Source: Tiliqua scincoides (Eukaryota > Chordata > Lepidosauria > Squamata > Scincidae). From it: a stretch of 64,000 bases of DNA. Below the pieces are notes generated by a model. The model was not told the DNA's origin and ran no database searches. It saw only the letters and a list, made by a program, of their open reading frames with translations. Position numbers and translations under genes: made by a program. The first letter of the stretch is position 1. Every line of letters begins with the position of its first letter. Below, in pieces: positions 1 to 11,498 of this stretch. The DNA lies in NCBI RefSeq assembly GCF_035046505.1, contig NC_089822.1, forward strand, positions 89,263,659 through 89,327,658. Reading direction: 5' to 3'.

Positions 1-2115
1 CTCTGCATGGGTGTGGGAGACCTCATGGCATGATGCTCCATGCGGTTGGTCAGACCTGATGGAGAGAGGTCTACACACACTTGGATGATCAGGATGAGAG
101 AGCAAGAGAGGAAAGAAGCAGAGACACACCCCTAAGTGTCAAAGAGGGACAAAGTAGAAATTTGGGATAGGTAACCTCTTAATCCTTCAGACAGCACACT
201 GCCCCCTGATATCCTAGGAGCAGCACTGGACCTTGTTCTGCCAAATATCCCAACTCCCTTTTAATGCCTGCTTTTTGGCTAATTAACAACCCCCTTTCTC
301 AAGAACAGCAGCTGTGGTGTGCAAAGGAATAAACACAGTACTTCTTACCTATAGCAATTAACAAGAGTTTATTGCTACAAACACATACACTCCCTGCAAG
401 TCCTCTTGTCCAGAGGCTTTCCCTCCCCAAAACTCCACTTAACTTAATGGGTAACGTCTGAAGCCTCCAGTCCAAGTCCAATCCAGTTTCCAAAACACAG
501 TCCAGTCTTCTGCAGTAGAGTTCCCCCTCTCCAGCAGTGTGTCTCCTCCAGCAGGGTCCTGGCAGTCCTCTATACCTGTAGGTCTGGGTCAGCATCCTGC
601 TTGGCCAGCCCTTTGCGCCTTCTGAAGCTGCCTTTTATCCTGCAGCCCCTTGTTAAGTCCAAATTCAGCTCAGCTGTGAGCTACCTTGTTAAGTCCAAGT
701 TAGGCTCAGCTGAGCCATCTCTTCAGTCCATGAGTCCAAGTCCATTCAAAGTCTCATCAAGGTCAAATGAAGCTCAGGTGTCCATCCAGGTCTCCATTGG
801 CCTTGATTTATTACAGCTGTGGAGCCAGTCCTGCCCTTCCCAGAGCTGTCAAACCGCTGTCAAAACAGGGAATCGCTGTCAACACCACATCATCCACCTG
901 ATGATCTTCTGATCTTCCATTACAGACCTATTTTGCAACAGTTTATTCATTTTAGCCCACCAATGCATGGCAAAATTAATCCCCCCCCCCCCAAATAGGA
1001 GAAGCTGATTAAAAGGAGGCAAGTTCAAGGCAGTAAATAATGCAGAGTTGCAGTGGGTGGGGTCCCATGTTGGCAGCTACTCACAGGAGGCTTTAATTAT
1101 TTAATCAAGGCATTGCTTGTGGCACACTGACAGTTCTCTTGCACCCCACAGCTGGGGAATTACTGGCCTATAGCCTTATTTTTGGCTCCAGAGTACCTTA
1201 TCAAAGTTGCCAGACACCAGGAAGCCTCTTACTGCTGTAATTAACACTGCCACGCATCTTATTTTTGCTTCTTGCCACTTTGTGTCCTCAATCTGTCCTC
1301 TTTATCACTGGCTCCTTTTTCATTTCTTGCATGCAGTTCAAAATACTTTTCCTCATCTTTAAGCCAGGGTTGTGCCAAATGTTGGCATTCAGCCACTTCT
1401 GACACAAAAACAGCACTTCCAGAGGGCATAAAATGCCTTTTCTCTCCACTGCACAGCCTTTTAAAAAGTTCTTTGTGGCTGTTTGAACTCACTGCATTTT
1501 TCCGTGGAGCTGTTTCAGGGGGTTGCGTCTTCACGGTATAATCTGTGCAACTTAGGGATCAGTCCATGAGGGAATGATGTCATATCAGCACGTAGTCAAT
1601 TAAATCTGTCTAAGTATCATGAAATTTAAGTTGGAGGTCAGAAAACATTCTCAATGAGAGAACATTTCTGCTTCTGTTCAAAGCATCCTCTGGAAAATCA
1701 AGAGGGGGCAAACTCTTTCATGAAAAGCAAGCCTCATATCAGTAGAACTACTTTAAGCCAATTAACTCTACATTACTCTCTGTCTTTCTTCTTCGGCTTT
1801 ATATTGCATACATCGTGTCACTCTTCTGGCTTAAATGTTTTTAAAGGCTGAACTACGTTACAGTGAATGCATGTGCTGGCACTTTAACTTTTTGTGTGTG
1901 TTTGTTAAAAGTACGTAGCACAAGGGCATATGATCCAGAGCAATACTGTGGCAGGGGCTTTAATACTTCTTCCCAGTATGGTTCTGATTTAGATTGCATG
2001 CCCTCAAGTGCTACTTACAGAAGTAAAAAAAAAGTTTCTGTTGGAAGCCAGTGAGGCTGCTCAGTGAATGTCAGATTTTTGAACTGGTTGCTCCTAAGCC
2101 TTTAATAATACTACA
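1..2115. other. Intergenic, nothing recognised
   Basis: No open frame here resembles a known protein. The stretch is of mixed composition with a C run near 980-992 and a short recurring phrase around 'gttaagtccaa' at 650-760. I see no splice-flanked exon or identifiable repeat family. Confidence 0.5.
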
Positions 2116-2552
2116 CTAGGGGTGGCTCAACCACAGCTCGTGAGCCACATTCGACTTTTGAACATATAATGTGTGGCTTGTGGAAATATGTTGGCTGAGC
2201 TCCTTTTTTGCATTACAATTGATTAAAAAGGTAAATTTAAAAGCCGGTATAAACTGAGAGTCCACTGGATTAAAATATACGTTTAGTGTTCACATGGTTG
2301 GTTGGCAACCTTCAGTCTCAAAAGACTATGGTATAAGCTTACAGCACCCGGTATTCCCAGGCGGTCTCCCATCCCAGCTTGCAAGATCAGACAAGATCAG
2401 GCAAATGCAGGGTAACAAGTAAATATACTGAAGAATTTAAATGCTTCTTCAATATTGTGGCTCTAAAACATCTCTTTTGCAGCTCTCAAACATCAGAAGT
2501 TTATTGTATGTGGCTCAAGCAAGTTTGGCTTAAGTAAGTTTAGCCACTATAT
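2116..2552 (+). mobile_element. hAT-like DNA transposon relic, interrupted
   Basis: The left end reads 'aggggtggctcaacc' followed by text rich in 'gtggct/agccac'. The right end reads 'gtttggct...tttagccac', roughly its inverted counterpart. This matches the layout of short nonautonomous hAT elements with GGGGTGGC-type ends. A 5S-derived SINE (2296-2414) sits inside it and must be younger. Ends are eroded and I could not define a target duplication, so the boundaries are approximate. Confidence 0.45.
2296..2414 (-). mobile_element. 5S rRNA-derived SINE (5S-Sauria type), internally deleted
   Basis: Read on the minus strand, this starts with a 5S-like 'gttaccctgc', keeps the 3' part of 5S rRNA ('gggagaccgcctgggaata', 'gggtgctgtaagctt') and ends in the tail 'agactgaaggttgccaacc'. 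The middle of the 5S part is missing: the bases that pair with 'taagcagggtcaggcctg' in the copy at 27073 are absent. Such SINEs are transcribed by RNA polymerase III from the internal 5S promoter and move using a LINE. This copy is nested in a hAT relic. Confidence 0.85.
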
Positions 2553-4119
2553 TACGCAAGTCAATGGTTCCTTTGCTGGGTTCCATGACAGTTGAATAGG
2601 TCTGAGATAGTTTCAAATGTGTTTACCTTCAAGTTGTTTTAAAATGTTTATTCTGCATCTTTCCTCTTGGTTTCTGGACACCCAAGGTGGCTAACAATAA
2701 TAACAGAACAAAATATAATTAAAAAAAATCAAAATAAAACACAATAATCAAACAACAAAACCACAATAAAATAAATATTTTGAGAATTCACCTTTAACAC
2801 GTGAATTCAAGCCATCTTATGGTAGACAAATATAAAGGGTGCTCCAGATCTTCTGTTTGATGGGGAAGGGCACATCTGCAAGCCTGACAGGCAGTCCCAT
2901 TCTATGCATGTCTACTCAGAAGTAAGTCCTAGTGAGTTAAGTGAACCTTACTCCCAAGTAAATGTGTACAGGACTATACTTTCCGTTCAGTTCCATTCTG
3001 TTGTTCCAGCTGCTGGCCATAAGCACAACATAAGGCATAGCCCAGCACAAAATGTTGTATATGCACCACCCACTCACCTGCTTAAACCCAAGAAATGTTA
3101 AATCACTACAGCACAATTTATAGCACAACAGTGAACAAACTCATCTCGAGAGTTTGCTAAAGTTAAAAAAAATTAAAGCCATTTACAGGAGAAATTACCT
3201 TGATGCTACTGTAGATAGTCCAAGTGATTCACTATACCTGGAAAGAAGCACAACTTCATACTCGGGTTGCTAGACTGGGGGCAAGAGTTTGCATGTTTTG
3301 AGCAAGCCTAATAAAATGAATGTTCATAACACTGACAGTACACAATATCTTATGCTGCTAGTATAGCTTCCTGCATTTTATTCTACTCCATAAATGTTTG
3401 GTGTTTTATGGTTTCCTTCTTTAGTCAAGGTGGAAGCAACAACAGTTTCATTTCATGGCGCTTCAGCAATAATTTCCTTCTTCTAAACATTTAATTTCCT
3501 TTCTTTTATCTGATCAAAAGGAGCAAATATTACGATTGATGCGAATTTCCACAGTAGTTACTGATGCCGGCAAGACATCAATCTGGTGACTTTGAAATGA
3601 AAAAGAGCGGCAGCAATAGTCCCCGGAACTCTTATTTTTTGATCTCAGAAAATCAGATATATTCTCAGCCTGGAATTACAGTAAATTCTGCTCAAGTTCA
3701 TATGGTGTGTGCAGTCAAGTCAATCTGATTATTAATACCATCAGGGAATGTTGCGTTGATAAATATGCTCAGATTCAGTTGACTGATAGCCAAAGGAATA
3801 CTTAATTTTGAAGATAGGAATGAATTCAGAAGAACTACAACCCTGGCCAAAGAAGGAAATGAAAATTTTTAGGTGGTTGTCATTTGAAGTGGTTGTTCTT
3901 TTGCTCAGCATTATTAAATAAATGATTAGCAGGACAAGGTTTCCCAAACATTTCACCAGGTGACTCACTAGCAATATTTGCTTTTATTTAAGTACCATCT
4001 TTGTCAGTCAAGTGCCCAGTCTTATCCAAGTTCCCCTGCACCAATGCAGCGGTGCCAGCTTGGCTTGTGTTGCATGCTGCAGGGGAATTTTGCATGCTGG
4101 AGGTCTCTTCACTATAAGG
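2553..4119. other. Intergenic, AT-rich, with two short repeats
   Basis: At 2637-2695 the text 'cacccaaggtggctaac' resembles the 3' end of squamate L2-like LINEs, followed by an A-rich stretch to about 2790. A short dispersed repeat lies at 2897-2987. The remainder (2988-4119) looks unique and I recognise nothing coding in it. Confidence 0.4.
2897..2987 (+). repeat. Short 'tctatgcatg...ggactata' dispersed repeat
   Basis: This is a roughly 90-bp sequence containing 'ctactcagaagtaagtcc' and then 'cttactcccaagtaa'. Its two halves are imperfect inverted copies. Related copies lie at 36492-36580, 36692-36846 and 39617-39690, and a piece lies inside the hAT MITEs at 13811, 42004 and 58730. It is probably a tiny MITE; its superfamily is not evident. 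Confidence 0.55.
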
Positions 4120-4607
4120 CAGTGGTTCTCAAACTCTCTGGGAGAGTTTGAGAGCCAGTAAGTCCTTGCAGGGGCAGGGGGAGGCGGCAGCGAGGATGGG
4201 GGGAAGGCAGTGGCACGATTCCCATGATCTTACCCAAGCCTCCTGCAGCCTCCCCGGGGTGTGGGGAGCCCAGCGTGACTTCTGGCAGGGCTCCCCGCAG
4301 AAGGGAAAGTGGATGCGGAGCTATTGTGCCCCGCCCCCGCTAAAGTGGAAGTGGAGTGCGATTGCTCCGCATCCACTTTCACTGCTGCAGGGAGCCCTGC
4401 TGCAGGTCGCGCCAGGCTCCCCGCACCCCGGGGAGGCTGCAGGGGCTTGGGTAAGTGCACCCAAGCCCTGCAACCCCCCTGAGCAGGGGGATCCTGGGGA
4501 TCGCGCCGCTGCCTCCTCCCTGCCTCCAGGTTGCCCCCGCCCCTTAAGGGGCAGGAGCCAGGGCCCACAGGCTGGGGCGTCACAACGCCCCAGTTTGAAA
4601 AGCCCTG
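4120..4607. mobile_element. GC-rich nonautonomous hAT element
   Basis: The ends are CAGTGGTTCTCAAACT and, inverted, CAGGGCTTTTCAAACT, a typical hAT terminal repeat. It is flanked by 8-bp duplications ctataagg (4112-4119) and ctacaagg (4608-4615), which differ at one base. The interior is very GC- and CpG-rich and explains several overlapping long open frames on both strands. None of these encodes a recognisable protein. Confidence 0.8.
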
Positions 4608-4615
4608 CTACAAGG

Positions 4616-5929
4616 GGACATCCATTCCCTTGCCCCACAGAAAAATCCAGCAGCTGCAATGGCGCAATGCGAACCTGTGCCTGCTAAATTGCTGGCACAA
4701 ATCCATTGCTCCATGTTGCCGGATCAGGCTCAGGAAGGGGAACAGGATATGGCATGAATCAGTGCATTCCACACAGAGAGTGTGTCAGGAAGACAGGATT
4801 TCTCTTTCAGCTGAACATATCTAGCCCTTTTCTGTTATCAATAGTGCATAGCCGGGGAAGCCAACATGGCAGCAGGCTCTGCCCCGTTCACCCATACTTC
4901 AGACACTGAAGCAAATGCCATAGATCAGGAGGGAAGCCTGCTGCTGCAGTGCTATGTCTGATGACACACAGTCATTCTGTGACAGAAAAGAGATATTGTC
5001 ATTCTGTTTCAGGGGTGCAGAAGGGGGCAGATGTTGTCCCTATCAAGGGAACTCACATTCTGAGAGCCAGTCCTGCCTTTGCCACAATACAAGGTACCCC
5101 TGACTATTTTCAGCACATTTGAGCAAACTGAAGCCTCAGCCTCTAACATACGAACAATAGATCTACTGTTACATGGATAAATAAGGAAAATAAATACATA
5201 AGACTCAGTTCTGTATTTGCCACAACAGTCTATTCAGTCCCTCCTGCCAGAAGCAGGAATCCCAAGATGTGCAAATGATACAACCAACATAATTCTCTGT
5301 TACGGAACAAATTTCCCATTATTTTTGCTCAGTTTTTCTATACATCACTGTCAACCATATCCTAAACATGAGCAACGGGATTTGAAAGGGTCACAAAATA
5401 GCTCTTATTTTTGAGACACTGAAAACTAGAAAGGCTAACTCAAGTCTTGAAGGACACACAAACGCAGGGCTGTGTTGGCACAGAGCAACTGTTTATAGTA
5501 AAAAGGAATTTGTATTGCTTCACAGAACGAGAGGAATATTATACAGCAGTCACCAACTTACGTCCAGCTTCAAATCTATTTTAAACCATTCAAAAAGAAA
5601 CCCACAAATCTGCAAGAGGGAAATATTCCAAAATGAGCCCTTTCGCATGGAAAAAAAAAATGTGGAACTCATTAGCGGAAAAGCCTCTGTGAGCTGCTCA
5701 TTCCTTCGGATAGACTGTGCTTCATTTCCTACATCCCAGCAGATGTGGAATATGGATACACACATTGTGGAAGAGGCAGCAGGAGAAAGGCACTTGAAAA
5801 TATACTCGGCCACAGGAGCAAATGAGGTTGCCTTGTCTTGACCCAGACCATTAGTTTGTTTTGGTCCATACCAACTTCTACGGCAGCTTTCCAATGCCTC
5901 ATGCAATGCCTCTTCTTCTTCTTTTAAAT
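4616..5929. other. Intergenic, nothing recognised
   Basis: This is apparently unique DNA of ordinary composition. The open frames near 5515-5906 overlap on opposite strands and match no family I know. Confidence 0.5.
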
Positions 5930-5934
5930 CTAGA

Positions 5935-6005
5935 TTTTAAAAATACAGAGATGCCAAAGGATAAACCTGGGACCCTCTGCATGTGAGGCAATGAGGCAAT
6001 AGTTC
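5935..6005 (-). mobile_element. tRNA-derived SINE fragment
   Basis: Read on the minus strand, the piece contains 'catgcagagggtcccaggt' and 'ggcatctctgta'. This corresponds to the B-box half of the common squamate tRNA-derived SINE (usual wording 'gcatgcagaaggtcccaggt'). The A-box half is not preserved. Confidence 0.6.
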
Positions 6006-6495
6006 AATCAAATTGAAAAAATAAATGGTAAAACCACTTTAGTTCATGCTGGTCATTATTTCATGCCAAGGACAAGGGTTTCTATTCATGCATGTTATGC
6101 TGCAGAGAGTGCTGCAATACTGGGGCAAGGATCCCATAATGTGTGTGGCTAGTCTCACCCACTTGTTGTCTGGAGAAAGGTCTTGGTAATGGATGCAGCT
6201 GGGGAAAAGATGGCGGCAGTTTTGTTCTTTTAAATTATCAGAGTTTGCTCAAGCACTGCATCAGATAAGTGCCTGGCTCCGAGGTGGCAAAATTCTAGAT
6301 GGAAAACAAAAACTAGAGAAAATGTGAAAGCTTATTTTAATTGTGGGCGTCCAAAATGAAGCTGAATGTTGATCCAAACCTCATGATGGTTGGATATCTT
6401 GGCAAAACTTGGCTTGTTTTATACCAGGATCAGAAATAGAAACATTTTCCTTAACATAGGAAGGATAGCTCAAGGGAAGCACAAGCTGAAGAGAC

Positions 6496-6575
6496 TGGCC
6501 ATAGCTCAGTGGCAGAGCACATGGTTTAGCTCCTGCCAGTTATTGTCAGCAGTACTGAATCTAGGGCCCAATACC
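6496..6575 (+). mobile_element. tRNA-derived SINE fragment with A box
   Basis: 'tagctcagtgg' at 6502-6512 is a good tRNA A box, followed by 'cagagcac'. The copy then jumps to 'ctgccagttattgtcagca', which resembles the SINE body ('tgccagtcagagtagaca'). The B-box region appears to be deleted. I do not think this is a functional tRNA because no cloverleaf can be completed. Confidence 0.6.
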
Positions 6576-8011
6576 TATGACCCTGTAGCGCCAGTGCTGG
6601 AGGCCAGCACCAGCACTAGGTGTTGTAAATGTGCTGTGTAGCATGTTTATGGCAACGGGTGAAGAGGGAGTGTCAGTGCTGGGCCACCACCAGTCTGTGC
6701 TGGGCCTTCATGCCAGTATGACAACTCCATAGTGCAGTTGGTGGTAAGTCTCACCACTGGCTCTTGGAGCTCCATTTTGGGGTGGGGGAGAAAGAAGGGA
6801 AGGCAGAACTGGGCGGGGGGGAGGGTGGAATGGGGGGAGGGACTGGCCTGGGACCAAGCCATTTGATGAAATCTTTTTTAGCTGGTTCAGTACCAAAACC
6901 CTGGACAATGTTCTTGATAACTCTCCAGTTTCTGCAGTCCCAGGAAGGCAGCAAAAACCAGAGGCTGAATTGGTGGTTGGTTGGCTCATTTGATTTGACT
7001 TGGGGGGGGGGTGTCACAAGCTGTGCCAGTCTGCAGCAGCTGCAACTCTGAAGTAGTAAATAATAAATCATCTGGCTCTTCAAGAAGCAAAAAAAAAAAA
7101 AAGGGGGGGGGAGCTAAAGCAAGGTTAAGGAATGATGGAAGTGAATCCAAAACGTTAAAAATCAACAGCTTTTAAATATTTGGGGGCTACTGACTCATGG
7201 TCCTGGATTTCATAGACTTGCCAATACTTACTGGATCATCAGTGCCTTCCAATCATGTGTCTCTTTTACAATTACCAGTTATCTGTTCCCATCTTGATGG
7301 TATTCGTTACTTCACTTTTGCTGCCAAGGGCTATTTTAGCAGCCTAATAGTTATTTCTAGTTTTCTGCAAGTTCTCACCAGTCTCAACTACCTGAACTGG
7401 GAGATATTTATCAGTGCATGAAGGGAAGGGCCAAGTGAAAACAGAGAAATCCTAATTTATGAGTTTAATATGTAGCCCACTATGCTTCTGCACGCATGGA
7501 GGGATTTACAACCCATGGAGGTTGTTCTGTTTTTTCCACAATGTTGATAGAGACTAAAAATACATAATACATCAGTTCACTGGAGCAATTCCTTTTCTTC
7601 ATTCTTTACTGCCAAAGCACTTGCCCAGTCACATTAGATGCTGATCAATGGCAACAGTAAAAAGAAAGAGTTAAATATGTCAAACTCAGGGGCTCCCTTT
7701 ACTATGAAAAAATTCCACCAGAATCACAATTTACCCCTTGTCTTCTGTGGGGAGTAAGATTACCAGTAGTGGCCGCACATCTCTGCTATCCCCTCCCACA
7801 ACTCTATCGGGAAGTGACACTATGGCTGTAAGGAGGATAATGGGAGTTCGTGAAACAGGCATCAGGCATTTGATGGAATAACCCCTGCTAATTGGGTAAG
7901 AGGCACTTTTTCAAGTGGGTGCTCCTTTTTTTAGCAGGGGGAGAGTAACTGGCCCACCTCACCCCAGCACTGTCTGTTCTAGTGGCTGTCTGCTGGTATT
8001 CATTTGCATCT
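6576..8011. other. Intergenic with poly-G/poly-A runs
   Basis: 6570-6870 starts with 'gggcccaatac' and becomes GC-rich with long G runs. It may be a degraded long Harbinger-like element, but I cannot place its far end. A G run lies near 7000-7010 and an A-then-G run at 7089-7110. The rest looks unique. Confidence 0.35.
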
Positions 8012-8131
8012 ATTTAGATTGTGAGCCCTTTTGGGACAGGGAGCCATTTAGTTATTTGATTTTTCTCTGTAAACCGCTTTGTGAACTTTTAGTTGAAAAG
8101 CGGTATATAAATACTGTTAATAATAATAATA
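8012..8131 (+). mobile_element. L2-like LINE 3' end
   Basis: The text runs 'tagattgtgagccc', then 'gtaaaccgctttgtgaac', then 'gaaaagcggtatataaat' and a run of TAA repeats. This is the characteristic 3' end of squamate L2-like LINEs and of SINEs that borrow this tail. Only the terminal part is present. Confidence 0.65.
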
Positions 8132-8275
8132 TGTACCATTCTGTGGCCATGCCCAGGTTGTTGAATTCTCTCCAAAGGGAAGCGTGCATTTCTCCCTCCC
8201 TAGCAGTATTTCACCATCAAGTGAAGACTTTCCTGTTTAGGCAAGCTTTTAATAAGCACGACAACCATAGCTAAT
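8132..8275 (+). pseudogene. L2-like LINE ORF2 C-terminal fragment
   Basis: The frame here reads RLLNSLQREACISPSL, then VKTFLFRQAFN. This matches the end of L2-clade reverse transcriptase proteins, which usually read 'WNSLP...SL..FK..LKTxLFxxAF'. It lies after, not before, the 3' tail at 8012-8131, so the two pieces are separate insertions or have been rearranged. Confidence 0.55.
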
Positions 8276-9567
8276 GGTGACACTTAGTTCAAATAGTATC
8301 CCAAGCATGGAGTTATTACATACAATGAGGCACAGGAGTCAGGGTCTGGTAAGCTCCCACATGGCATGCAGAATATTGTACGGTCTCAGCAAATATATTA
8401 TACAAATATAAAACCGAAAAAACAGTTTTATTTTTTTCATGGATTTCAGTGTTTTCCAACGTTAGAAGTACAGAAAGTGGTGTTATGTGTTTTAATTCAA
8501 ATTTACATTATAAATATAAATTTTAATCACTTTAACAGTGTATTAGGTAGGTGATATAGGTGGTGTAGTGTCAGCAGATGCAGCCATAGTCATTATCATG
8601 CACCCCCATTAAATAATAAATACATAAAAATAAATTTTTTATTATTTTTGCAGATTTTGGTTTGTTTTTTTTTAAATACAAAAATGTGAAGTGAAGAAGA
8701 CGTGTTGTGTTTTTATTTCATTGTCTTTCTCACTTCCCACCTATTAGGAAACAGCATCTGCCGCTGTTTATTCCTTCTTATCCAGGTTTAGTACTTGTTC
8801 AATGACTCGCCATCTATGTACACATATGCAATTCATCTATCAGGAAGACAACTGGCTCTGACTAAATGTTGCTAGTATGAAAACTCATAGAATTGAAATT
8901 AGCTTGGGAGGCATGGGGAAAGCAGGCTCTTTGTCAGAAACACATGATTTCAGATTTTATTTTTATAAAATGAGAAGTGCAGAAAGCAGTGTTATGTGTT
9001 TTTTTTATTCCATTTTTGGCAATTTCTCCCACTTCAACTATGGGTGTATGAGCTATCCACTTCTTTTGGCAGCAGATGGGGTGAGCATACATGATGTACA
9101 CATGTAGGGGTGTATAATCAGACATGTGGGGTTAGTTGCACAACTAATGCTAGCTGCATAAGATTTGCCCCACCATGTGTGGACTATGGAACCTGGGGGT
9201 AAGGAGCAGAGGGCAACTGGAAGCCCAATCCCGAGGGGTTGGGACTGGTGTAGCTCGGTTCCGCCGGATCTGAAGCCCTGTGTCGAGCCTCTAGGCTCAA
9301 CATGGAACTCTGTTACTCTGCGCCCGCTCAATAGTGGGTGCAGATTCGAGTAGCCCCATTGTGGGGCTACTTTCCTGACACAGGGGAAGGGGACAAAAAT
9401 GCTTCCCAATTTCCCACAACTCGTGCAAGTTGGAACAGGTTGCTCAAAACGGAGTCAGGCTGAGGCCTCGCTTACTCCAACTAAAGCCTGATATTTACCT
9501 GTTTTTCACAGGGTGGCATGAATTGCCTAAAAGTGGAGGAATCCATGGTGGGGCTTGTGGAGTTCGT
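8276..9567. repeat. AT-rich repeats related to 28902-29215
   Basis: 8360-8700 and 8930-9110 share phrases with 28902-29215: 'gtgttatgtgttttt', 'cactttaacagtgta' against 'ctttaaaagtgta', 'taggtaggtgatat' against 'taggtatgtgatat', and 'gcagatgcagcca' against 'gcagatacagcca'. It is an old AT-rich interspersed repeat of unknown class. 9111-9567 is mixed sequence with a small 'gtagccccat/atggggctac' palindrome at 9350-9371. Confidence 0.4.
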
Positions 9568-9570
9568 TAA

Positions 9571-9750
9571 GCGCCAAATCCTATCCAATTTTCCCAGTGC
9601 GGATGCAGCAGTACCAATGGAGCATGAACTGCATCCTGTGGTGGGGAGGCAGTAACAGAGACCTCTTTAAGTTAAGGGAACATTTGTTCCCTTACCTTGG
9701 AGCTTCATTGCAGCTGCACCAGTGCTGGAAAATTGGATAGGATTGGGCCC
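9571..9750. mobile_element. Harbinger-like MITE
   Basis: The inverted ends are 'gcgccaaatcctatcc' and, reversed, 'gggcccaatcctatcc'. They are flanked by the 3-bp duplication TAA (9568-9570 and 9751-9753), as expected for PIF/Harbinger elements, which duplicate TWA. The interior contains a hairpin with arms taagggaaca (9673-9682) and tgttccctta (9685-9694). Relatives are at 39926, 44821, 46376 and 48373. Confidence 0.75.
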
Positions 9751-9753
9751 TAA

Positions 9754-10828
9754 GTCTCTCCTACGTTACTGTCATATAATGGTCATGGTTAACAAATAGC
9801 TCTGTGTGAATACCATGATTTTACTCAAAAACTTGAGCAGTTCCTTAAGCCATTATTACTTAAGCAGAATAATTAAAACAAATACCATAGGTCACTTTTC
9901 AAATCATTTCAGGCTACGTGAAGGTGTCCGTGAGGGAAAGCCAACAGTATGCATTGAGATGGCCTTAAAATCCTGCCATAAGTGCTGCTATTGTAATTAA
10001 TGGAGGCAATGTTTAATTCTCAGTTGTCTACTAGGCAACTGTGACCTTTATTTTTATTGGCTGGGCGCAGCTTTCAGTTAGGAAGCAGCCAACTTTCTGT
10101 GATACATCGATCACATGTTTGCACTGAGGTGGCTGTTTTCTTTCTTCATGGAGCAAGATGTGAACTTGTTAGAGCTCTGGGAAAAGAGAGTCTTCCCAAA
10201 TTAATCATATCTGTGGACAAAAATTATCCATGTAATTAAAAAAAATTTTTCCCCTCATATGTGAAGGGATACTTTGTGAGCGTAATGCAGCAGCCCTGAA
10301 GCAACTCAAAGAAACAAATCAATATTGGGCATATTTCCTCTCATAAATTTATCCACCACATACATTCTTCAAGCTAGCAAAGGGCACAAACCCGCCAAAG
10401 TGGATTTTCTTCACTGACTTCAGTGAGCGAATGAAACGCATTCTTCACTTTCACCCATTGAAATCAATAGGCATTAAGCAGATTTGGCTGGATAGTCCTC
10501 AGAGGACTCTGTTTTGTCCTCAGGATTGTTGTTGGAGACCAAGGGATCCCAATTCCTTTGATGGTGGGGAAAAAAGATTGAACGCCAATGTTAAATTGAT
10601 TTATTTATACCCCTCTTTTTGCATTTGTGGAATTTGATTGTTTATGTGTTCCTGAACCAGTGTTCCTCGCTGGAATAGAGCTGGAGTACAGGTGTGGCTA
10701 AAGGAGGTGCTGTCAAGAATGGCTAGCTTACCAACCTTAGGACTGGCCCATTCATGAGGCCAACTGAGGAAGGTACCTCAGGTTGACAGAAGGCACCCAC
10801 TCATCTCCATGGCTTTTTCTTTCCCCGC
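9754..10828. other. Apparently unique intergenic DNA
   Basis: No repeat family or exon is recognised. The phrase 'ggcccattcatgaggccaact' near 10745 recurs in altered form near 51787, so part of 10735-10800 may belong to an unnamed repeat. Confidence 0.4.
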
Positions 10829-11498
10829 CATAAGAACATAAGAACAGCCCCACTGGATCAGGCCATAAGCCCATCTAGTCCAGCTTCCTGTATCTCACAG
10901 AGGCCTACCAAATGCCCCAGGGAACACACCAGATAACAAGAGACCTCATCCTGGTGCCCTCCCTTGCATCTGGCATTCTGACATAGCCAATTTCTAAAAT
11001 CAGGAGGTTGCACATACGCATCATGGCTTGTAACCTGTAATGGATTTTTCCTCCAGAACCTTGTCCAATCCCCTTTTAAAGGCGTCCAGGCCAGACGCCA
11101 TCACCACATCCTGTGGCAAGGAGTTCCACAGACCAACCACACGCTGAGTAAAGAAATATTTTCTTTTGTCTGTTCTAACTCTCCCAACTCTCAATTTTAG
11201 TGGATGTCCCCTGGTTCTGGTGTTATGTGAGAGTGTAAAGAGCATCTCTCTATCCACTCTGTCCTTCCTGTGCATAATTTTGTATGTCTCAATCATGTCC
11301 CCCCTCAGGCGCCTCTTTTCTAGGCTGAAGAGGTCCAAACGCCATAGCCTTTCCTCAAAAGGAAGGTGCCCCAGCCCCGTAATCATCTTAGTCACTCTCT
11401 TTTGCACCTTTTCCATTTCCACTATGTCTTTTTTGAGATGCGGTGACCAGAACTGGACACAATACTCCAGGTGTGGCCTTACTATCGATTTGTACAAC
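10829..11498 (-). mobile_element. CR1 LINE, 5'-truncated 3' fragment
   Basis: On the minus strand this is the last 670 bases of the CR1 lineage seen whole at 59650-63137. It begins in the thumb/C-terminal part of ORF2 (YKSIVRPHLEYCVQFWSP...), runs open to the stop near 11021, and continues through the 3' UTR to the TTCTTATG tail at 10829-10845. The frame is still open, but it has more amino-acid changes against the 62 kb copy than the 19.5 kb copy does (for example LWRLD for LRRLG), so it is probably older. Confidence 0.9.

Noticed and set aside
4148-4687. 179-codon open frame, with long frames on the other strand
   Set aside because: It lies within the GC-rich hAT element. Its proline/glycine-rich translation shows no domain, and frames are open on both strands because of composition.
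6496-6526. tRNA gene
   Set aside because: Only the A-box half is tRNA-like. No B box or acceptor stem can be paired, and the sequence continues as a SINE.
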